Origin: Bacteroidales bacterium
GTDB lineage: Bacteria > Bacteroidota > Bacteroidia > Bacteroidales > P3
Reading direction: 5' to 3'
NCBI GenBank assembly: GCA_900771365.1
Contig: CAAGNU010000107.1
Span: 1 to 10,198, forward strand
Length of the DNA stretch: 10,198 nt
Shown here: positions 6,598-10,198 of the stretch, in pieces
Numbering within the stretch: position 1 is the stretch's first letter
Layout of the letters: the number at the start of each line of letters is the position of its first letter
Position numbers and translations under genes: made by a program
Notes under the pieces: generated by a model
Seen by the model: the letters and a program-made list of their open reading frames with translations, nothing else
The model's database searches: none
Told to the model about the DNA's origin: nothing

Positions 6598-7443
6598 TTA
6601 TTTTTTCAGTGAGAAGAAGAATTCGAGGCCGCCCTCTTCGCGGTTCTTCACATAGATGTCGCCACCATGGAAGAGCACGGCATGTTTCACGATTGAGAGC
6701 CCCAGGCCTGTGCCGCCGCTCTTGCGGCTGCGCCCCTCGTCGATGCGCACAAAGCGGTCGAAGAGCTTGGGCAGGTAGTCGTTGCTCACTCCTTTGCCTG
6801 TGTCGTAGAACTGGATGAAGTAATGTTTCTCATCCTCGGGTTTGTAGCAATTGATGCAGATATTCACACCCTCTCCTGCGTGGGTGAGGGAGTTCTCTAT
6901 GAGGTTGCGGAAGATGGAGTAGAGGAGCAGGTTGTTGCCCTCGATAACCATATCCTTGGACAGGTTGTTCAAAATGGTGATGCGCTGCTGTTCCGCGTTG
7001 GGCTGCAGCTCGCGGATGGCCTCTTCTGCACGTTCCCACACGTTCACGGGTTCGCGGTTGAAGAGGTCGTCGGCCTCCTCCAGCTTGTTGATGAGCGAGA
7101 CATCGTTGATGAGGTCCGAGAGGCGCAGAGTCTGGCTGTAGCAGCGTTCGAGGAAGTAGCGTCGCTGTTCCTCCGCTATAGGCTTGTCGCCGAGAAGTAT
7201 CTCCAAAAAACCGCGTATCGAACTCACGGGGGTCTTCAACTCGTGGGCGATATTGTTGGTCATCTCCTGCTTTAGCTGGCGGTTGCGGGTCTGCTCCACG
7301 ATAATCTGCTGCTTCGAAGTCTCGGACTCCTCGCGCAGCTGCTGCTCCCGCCTCACCTGCATCTTGAGGCGTAAGGCAAGCCACACCAGCAGGATTAGGG
7401 CCAGTCCTAACAGCGAACCCGATAGAATCATCCAAGCACTCAT
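6598..7443 (-). CDS. Membrane sensor histidine kinase (PhoR-like), no periplasmic sensor domain
   Basis: This is a HisKA/HATPase_c kinase expected to autophosphorylate and pass phosphate to the adjacent regulator. A single hydrophobic helix (about 5-26) is followed by a charged coiled-coil-like stretch (30-60). The H-box is NIAHELKTP with phospho-acceptor H67. ATP-binding boxes follow: N-box FRNLIENSLTHA (178-189), G1 DTGKGVS (214-220), F-box LFDRFVRID (227-235), and G2 GTGLGLSIVK (244-253). At 281 residues it is short. There is no second membrane helix, periplasmic loop, PAS or HAMP domain, so the signal must be sensed in or near the membrane, through the coiled coil, or by a partner. The ATG (7441-7443) overlaps the regulator stop by four bases (ATGA), indicating translational coupling. 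All catalytic boxes look intact. Confidence 0.95.
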   Translation of the reverse strand: MSAWMILSGSLLGLALILLVWLALRLKMQVRREQQLREESETSKQQIIVEQTRNRQLKQEMTNNIAHELKTPVSSIRGFLEILLGDKPIAEEQRRYFLERCYSQTLRLSDLINDVSLINKLEEADDLFNREPVNVWERAEEAIRELQPNAEQQRITILNNLSKDMVIEGNNLLLYSIFRNLIENSLTHAGEGVNICINCYKPEDEKHYFIQFYDTGKGVSNDYLPKLFDRFVRIDEGRSRKSGGTGLGLSIVKHAVLFHGGDIYVKNREEGGLEFFFSLKK

Positions 7444-8189
7444 AATGTATCAACTTTAGTTCTGTCCATCTCTGTGTCCTCAAAACTCCTAATCATATAT
7501 CCGAAACCTGTGCGGTTGATAAGCCGGCCGCCCTCATGGTCGAGCTTCTTGCGGAGGCGGGCGATATGGACGTCCACGCTGCGGTCGTTCACCAAGGCAT
7601 CGTTTGGCCACACCTGCTCCAGAATGGCTTCGCGGGTGAAATAGTTGTCGGCCTTTTGTGCAAGGAGGCACAGGATGAGGTATTCCCTGCGGGTGAGCGC
7701 TAAAGTCTTGCCGTTCAGCACAACTTTTCCGTGTTCCATATCGATGGAGATGCCGCCGATGTTGATGTATCCCTCTGTCGCTTGTTGATTGTCCGCTGTT
7801 GTCCGCTGTCCGTTGTTTGTTGTCCGTCTTAGCACGGCGCGGACGCGGGCCAGCACGGTGTCGAACGAGAAGGGTTTGGTGATATAGTCGTCAGCCCCAT
7901 TTGCAAAGCCTGTAAGCTGGTCATCGTGGGCGTCGCGGGCCGTGAGGAAGATGATGGGCGTCTCGTCGCCGTCTTGACGTAGCGTCTGCGCCATCTCGAA
8001 GCCCGACATGCGTTCCATCATCACGTCCAGCAAGATGAGGGAGTATGTGCCACGGGGGTGGCAGCCAATCAGTTCCAGTGCTTCCTCGGCGCTGTTTGCG
8101 GTCGTCACCTCAAAGCCCTCATTGCACAAGTTGAAGTTCAAAATCTCGCACAAATCCTGCTCATCATCTACAACTAATATCTTTGTCAT
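7440..8189 (-). CDS. OmpR/PhoB-family response regulator
   Basis: This is a DNA-binding regulator paired with the downstream histidine kinase. Numbering from the chosen ATG (8187-8189, 249 residues, MTKILVVDDEQD), the receiver domain has acidic D8 and D9, phospho-acceptor D55 in ILLDVMM, T83 in LTARD, and K105 in YITKPF. A winged-helix domain (about 150-240) includes LTRREYLILCLLA, the recognition-helix region VNDRSVDVHIARLRKKL, and the wing GFGYMI. Two upstream in-frame ATGs (up to 8213) would add up to 8 residues, but homologues normally begin at MTKILVVDDE. The inter-domain linker (about 120-137) is rich in Thr, Asn and Gln and is encoded by 7-nt repeats that are unlike the surrounding coding DNA. 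The gene opens the three-gene signalling operon. Its target genes cannot be inferred. Confidence 0.95.
   Translation of the reverse strand: MTKILVVDDEQDLCEILNFNLCNEGFEVTTANSAEEALELIGCHPRGTYSLILLDVMMERMSGFEMAQTLRQDGDETPIIFLTARDAHDDQLTGFANGADDYITKPFSFDTVLARVRAVLRRTTNNGQRTTADNQQATEGYINIGGISIDMEHGKVVLNGKTLALTRREYLILCLLAQKADNYFTREAILEQVWPNDALVNDRSVDVHIARLRKKLDHEGGRLINRTGFGYMIRSFEDTEMDRTKVDTL
7783..7827. repeat. Heptad tandem repeat (unit TGTCCGT/C) inside the response regulator gene
   Basis: Four contiguous 7-nt units lie at 7800-7827: TGTCCGC, TGTCCGT, TGTTTGT and TGTCCGT. A further TGTCCGC at 7790-7796 is offset by three bases, and a degenerate TGTTGAT precedes it at 7783. The array encodes the linker between receiver and DNA-binding domains. 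Seven is not a multiple of three, so a one-unit change would shift the reading frame. The unit has no stop triplet on either strand. Confidence 0.7.
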
Positions 8190-8320
8190 GTCTCTATAAC
8201 GCATTCCTCGCAATAATATTGTACGTCATATAAAAGTTTTCGACCATATAGATTCAAATTCGATAATTCGCAAAAACGTTACCTCCGCAATTTAAATCAG
8301 CGTACCAATCTTGGAGTTTT

Positions 8321-8348
8321 GTAGAGAGGCAGCGCGCCACGTCTCTAC
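8321..8348. repeat. Dispersed 28-nt palindrome, copy 2
   Basis: GTAGAGA (8321-8327) pairs with TCTCTAC (8342-8348); including the flanking TT and AA the stem TTGTAGAGA/TCTCTACAA is a perfect 9 bp (8319-8350). It matches copy 1 (2519-2546) at 24 of 28 positions, including the shared loop-side block GCCACGTCT. It sits between the regulator and the adhesin terminator. Confidence 0.7.
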
Positions 8349-8382
8349 AATACCTCATCAACTTTATCAGCCCGCAAGCCAA

Positions 8383-8421
8383 AAAAGTGAGGCCGGGGAA
8401 TTCCTCCCTGGCCTCACTTTT
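8383..8421 (-). terminator. Strong intrinsic terminator of the adhesin gene
   Basis: On the minus strand AAAAGTGAGGCC pairs perfectly with GGCCTCACTTTT over 12 bp. The stem is extended beyond one mismatch by GGGA/TCCC, leaving a 5-nt loop. A run of six U residues follows in the transcript (8386 down to 8381). It begins 17 nt after the adhesin stop codon. The stem is symmetrical with A/T runs at both ends, so it could also act on the plus strand, though no plus-strand gene needs it. Confidence 0.92.
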
Positions 8422-8437
8422 GCTATAAAGGGTTGTG

Positions 8438-8644
8438 CTATCTGCCGATCACAACAACCTTCTGTGCGGGGCTGTCGCCAACTTGGACGAGGTAGGCGCC
8501 TGTACCGTCCATACGCAGTTCAACAATGCTGGGCGCGTCGGCTTTCGTGTCAATGAGACGTCCGGCCATGTCAAACACGCGAACCATCTTGTGCTCGCAG
8601 CCCTTCACCGTGATGACGTTGCCTCTTGTCGCAATGGTATAGTC
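8438..8644 (-). other. T9SS type A C-terminal sorting domain
   Basis: The final 68 residues show the features of this domain: a short beta strand with GNVITV, the VRVFDMAGRLI block, the GAYLVQV block, and a basic KVVVIGR end. It implies that the organism has a functional type IX secretion system, in line with the PorT-like gene at 4323-5039. Confidence 0.85.
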
Positions 8645-10198
8645 CGACGCGTAGTGTGCGATATTCGATTTGGACATAATGGCGTCATCGCCCTTGCTCA
8701 GGGATGGGCCCCAGACTATTGCCACCTGATAATAGACGGTGCTTGAGGTGGCGTTCTCGTCAGTGTAGGTGATATTGCCATCCGAGGAGACTACATCGAT
8801 ACAGGCCATGTCGTATTCAGATGTTCCTCTGTAGATTTGGTATGCCTTGTACTCCCGCCCCTCGTAAGGTGACCAGACTAAGTTCCATGTGTGGTTGTCG
8901 AGGCCCTTCGAGATGGTCAGATGCATAGTCTTGTGCGCTGCGCTCAGCGGCGACTCGATGCCATCGGTGTTGACATAGGATATTTTGTATTTGTATGAAT
9001 GTGCGTTGGCGTTGGCAGTTGGGTCGGTCCAGTTGGTTGCGGTGGCAGACGTGTAGCCAACAAGGATGAACTGGTCAGCCACGGGGTCCTCTCGGTATAT
9101 CTTGTAGGATACCGCGTCATCAACAGCGTTCCAGTAGATGCGGTTGTGGTGGTTCTCAACAGTCACCATCGTGATTTCTGCCGTGTTGGCAGTGGCAGAC
9201 TCTTCGAAAAATGCCGTGTAGCTTGCCGCAGCAGTGACCGTGACAATGCGGGGATTGCTGACGTCGCCGTCGTTCCAGCGGACAAACCTGTAACCCTCGT
9301 AAGGAACGGCCGTCAGGGTCGCCTCGGTGCCGGCCTCATACTCGCCCGAGCCTGTGACAACGCCCATGGTGTTGTCGTCAGCGACGGCGGTGATGGTGTA
9401 TGTCACCACCTCGGGAGCGAGGTAGAGGGTGACGTCGTCGATGTAGTTGCAGCTAAAGGCAGGATTGGTGCTTGTCCCATTAATGTTGCGGAAGGCTATG
9501 TACTTGCCCGTCCCAGTGTAGCTGCCGAAGTCAACGGTGTACTGGGTCACTTCCGTGGTGGTGGCGTTGTTCAGCGTGGCGACAGGCACGAAGGTGCTCT
9601 CGTCGTCCAGGTCGCTCATCACGCCCACTTCCAGCTTGTAGACGGCTCCGCTCTGACGCACGTACAGCGACATCTCCAAGGTGTTCACCTCGCCCTCGTA
9701 CTCGGGCATGGCGTATATGCCGCGCTTGTTCAGCAGCAGGCTGTAGCTCCCGCTGTGCGCGTTGGCCGCGCCGTAGTATATCATCGGCTTGTACTCGTCG
9801 GTCATGCTGACGTACTCGTGCGCCAGCGTCCAGCAGTCGGGCGTCTCGCCCGTCTTGGCGGTGGTGCTTGTCGTGATGCCGTCAAAGTTCTCCGTGTAGG
9901 GCAGGTCGGCAATCCGTATGCCGCACGGACGTATGTCGAGGGTGAGGTCGTCAATATAGTTGCAGCTCCAAACACTGGTTTCGTCAACGTTGGTGTTGCG
10001 GAAGGCGATGTACTTGCCCGCGCCGGTGTAGCTGCCGAAGTCAACGGTGTACTGTGTCACCTCCGTGGTGGTGGCGTTGTTCAGTGTGGCGACGGGCACG
10101 AAGGTGCTCTCGTCGTCCAGGTCGCTCATCACGCCCACTTCCAGCTGGTAGGCGGTGTTGCTCTGACGCACGTAGAGCGACATCTGCAGTGTGCTCAC
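8438..10198 (-). CDS. Secreted modular adhesin with a type IX secretion sorting domain (C-terminal part only)
   Basis: This is the last 586 residues of a surface or secreted protein whose N-terminus lies beyond the right edge; the terminal codon at 10196-10198 is an internal Val, matching V171 of the next repeat, not a start. In order: the end of one cleaved-adhesin / choice-of-anchor-J-like module (about 1-87); a complete second module (99-259, from LPYTENFDG to NYIDDVTLYL); a divergent InlB-type B-repeat (266-332, with YRFVRWNDG); two fibronectin III-like domains (about 340-428 and 430-500); and a T9SS type A sorting domain (519-586, with KMVRVFDMAGRLID and GAYLVQVGDSPAQKVVVIGR at the C-terminus). 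This sorting domain directs export across the outer membrane and is normally removed during attachment. No catalytic domain is visible in this part; the missing N-terminus could hold one. Stop TAG at 8438-8440. Confidence 0.9.
   Translation of the reverse strand: MSTLQMSLYVRQSNTAYQLEVGVMSDLDDESTFVPVATLNNATTTEVTQYTVDFGSYTGAGKYIAFRNTNVDETSVWSCNYIDDLTLDIRPCGIRIADLPYTENFDGITTSTTAKTGETPDCWTLAHEYVSMTDEYKPMIYYGAANAHSGSYSLLLNKRGIYAMPEYEGEVNTLEMSLYVRQSGAVYKLEVGVMSDLDDESTFVPVATLNNATTTEVTQYTVDFGSYTGTGKYIAFRNINGTSTNPAFSCNYIDDVTLYLAPEVVTYTITAVADDNTMGVVTGSGEYEAGTEATLTAVPYEGYRFVRWNDGDVSNPRIVTVTAAASYTAFFEESATANTAEITMVTVENHHNRIYWNAVDDAVSYKIYREDPVADQFILVGYTSATATNWTDPTANANAHSYKYKISYVNTDGIESPLSAAHKTMHLTISKGLDNHTWNLVWSPYEGREYKAYQIYRGTSEYDMACIDVVSSDGNITYTDENATSSTVYYQVAIVWGPSLSKGDDAIMSKSNIAHYASDYTIATRGNVITVKGCEHKMVRVFDMAGRLIDTKADAPSIVELRMDGTGAYLVQVGDSPAQKVVVIGR
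9422..9904 (-). repeat. Adhesin module, complete copy
   Basis: The module runs from LPYTENFDG to NYIDDVTLYL, about 160 residues. Its second half (DNA 9516-9688) matches 10026-10198 at a 510-bp offset with about 15 mismatches in 173 bases, counted by eye. A run of roughly 50 identical bases covers VGVMSDLDDESTFVPVA. Confidence 0.85.
9938..10198 (-). repeat. Adhesin module, partial copy cut by the window edge
   Basis: This is the C-terminal half of the preceding module copy. It is nearly identical to 9422-9690 in protein (VGVMSDLDDESTFVPVATLN is unchanged) and differs by a one-residue indel in the loop before the SCNYIDD motif. The array may continue beyond the window. Confidence 0.85.

Larger units (their letters stand above)
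8190..8437. promoter_or_regulatory. Intergenic gap expected to hold the two-component operon promoter
   Basis: This 248-bp AT-rich gap separates the adhesin terminator from the response regulator and must contain the promoter of the signalling operon if the terminator works. I found no exact match to the Bacteroides sigma-ABfr -7 element TAnnTTTG on the minus strand; TAACGTTT (8274-8281) is only a loose resemblance. The gap also holds the second palindrome copy (8321-8348) and the adhesin terminator. Confidence 0.4.

Noticed and set aside
6830..7483. A 217-residue minus-strand open frame overlapping the kinase in another frame
   Set aside because: It is rich in Arg, Ala, Pro and Gln and lacks any motif, while the kinase boxes are intact in the chosen frame.
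8190..8320. Bacteroides-type promoter for the two-component operon
   Set aside because: No TAnnTTTG with a suitably spaced TTTG was found; the only resemblance, near 8274-8281, is too loose to call.

Overview
The window looks like a chromosomal segment from a member of the Bacteroidales (phylum Bacteroidota); the family cannot be fixed from the sequence alone. The reasons are: a surface protein ending in a type IX secretion (T9SS) type A sorting domain; an outer-membrane barrel that resembles the T9SS component PorT; a PhoR/PhoB-like two-component pair joined by an ATGA overlap; and UvrB, AnsA and COG2509-type flavoproteins whose wording fits this order. Shine-Dalgarno-like sites are weak or absent. 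Coding DNA is fairly GC-rich and the intergenic DNA is AT-rich.

All eight recognised genes lie on the minus strand, so transcription runs from high to low coordinates. In that order: (1) the 3' part of a large secreted modular adhesin (8438-10198, running off the right edge), closed by a strong intrinsic terminator at 8383-8421; (2) a 248-bp gap with a dispersed palindrome; (3) a response regulator, a histidine kinase and a hotdog acyl-CoA thioesterase (8189-6181), overlapping or 6 nt apart and very probably one operon; (4) a long hairpin, then type I asparaginase (ansA) and the PorT-like barrel, 26 nt apart; (5) a 191-bp gap with 7-nt tandem repeats; (6) a COG2509-type FAD-dependent dehydrogenase; (7) a 100-bp gap with more 7-nt repeats and a second copy of the palindrome; (8) uvrB. 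The first 263 bases are AT-rich and hold no gene I can support.

Most of the window is ordinary core genome: repair, nitrogen and acyl-CoA metabolism, signalling, and protein export to the surface. I do not see a new multi-gene system. The main unexplained signal is in the repeats. Tandem heptanucleotide arrays with unrelated unit sequences but the same 7-bp period occur at several places. Two of them contain or touch stop codons, and one sits inside the response-regulator gene between receiver and DNA-binding domains, where gain or loss of one unit would shift the frame. A 28-nt palindrome is present twice, 5.8 kb apart. The adhesin carries a duplicated module that is about 91% identical at DNA level.

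Only two functional links are visible. The PorT-like gene and the T9SS-sorted adhesin fit one secretion pathway, and the thioesterase shares an operon with a two-component system.
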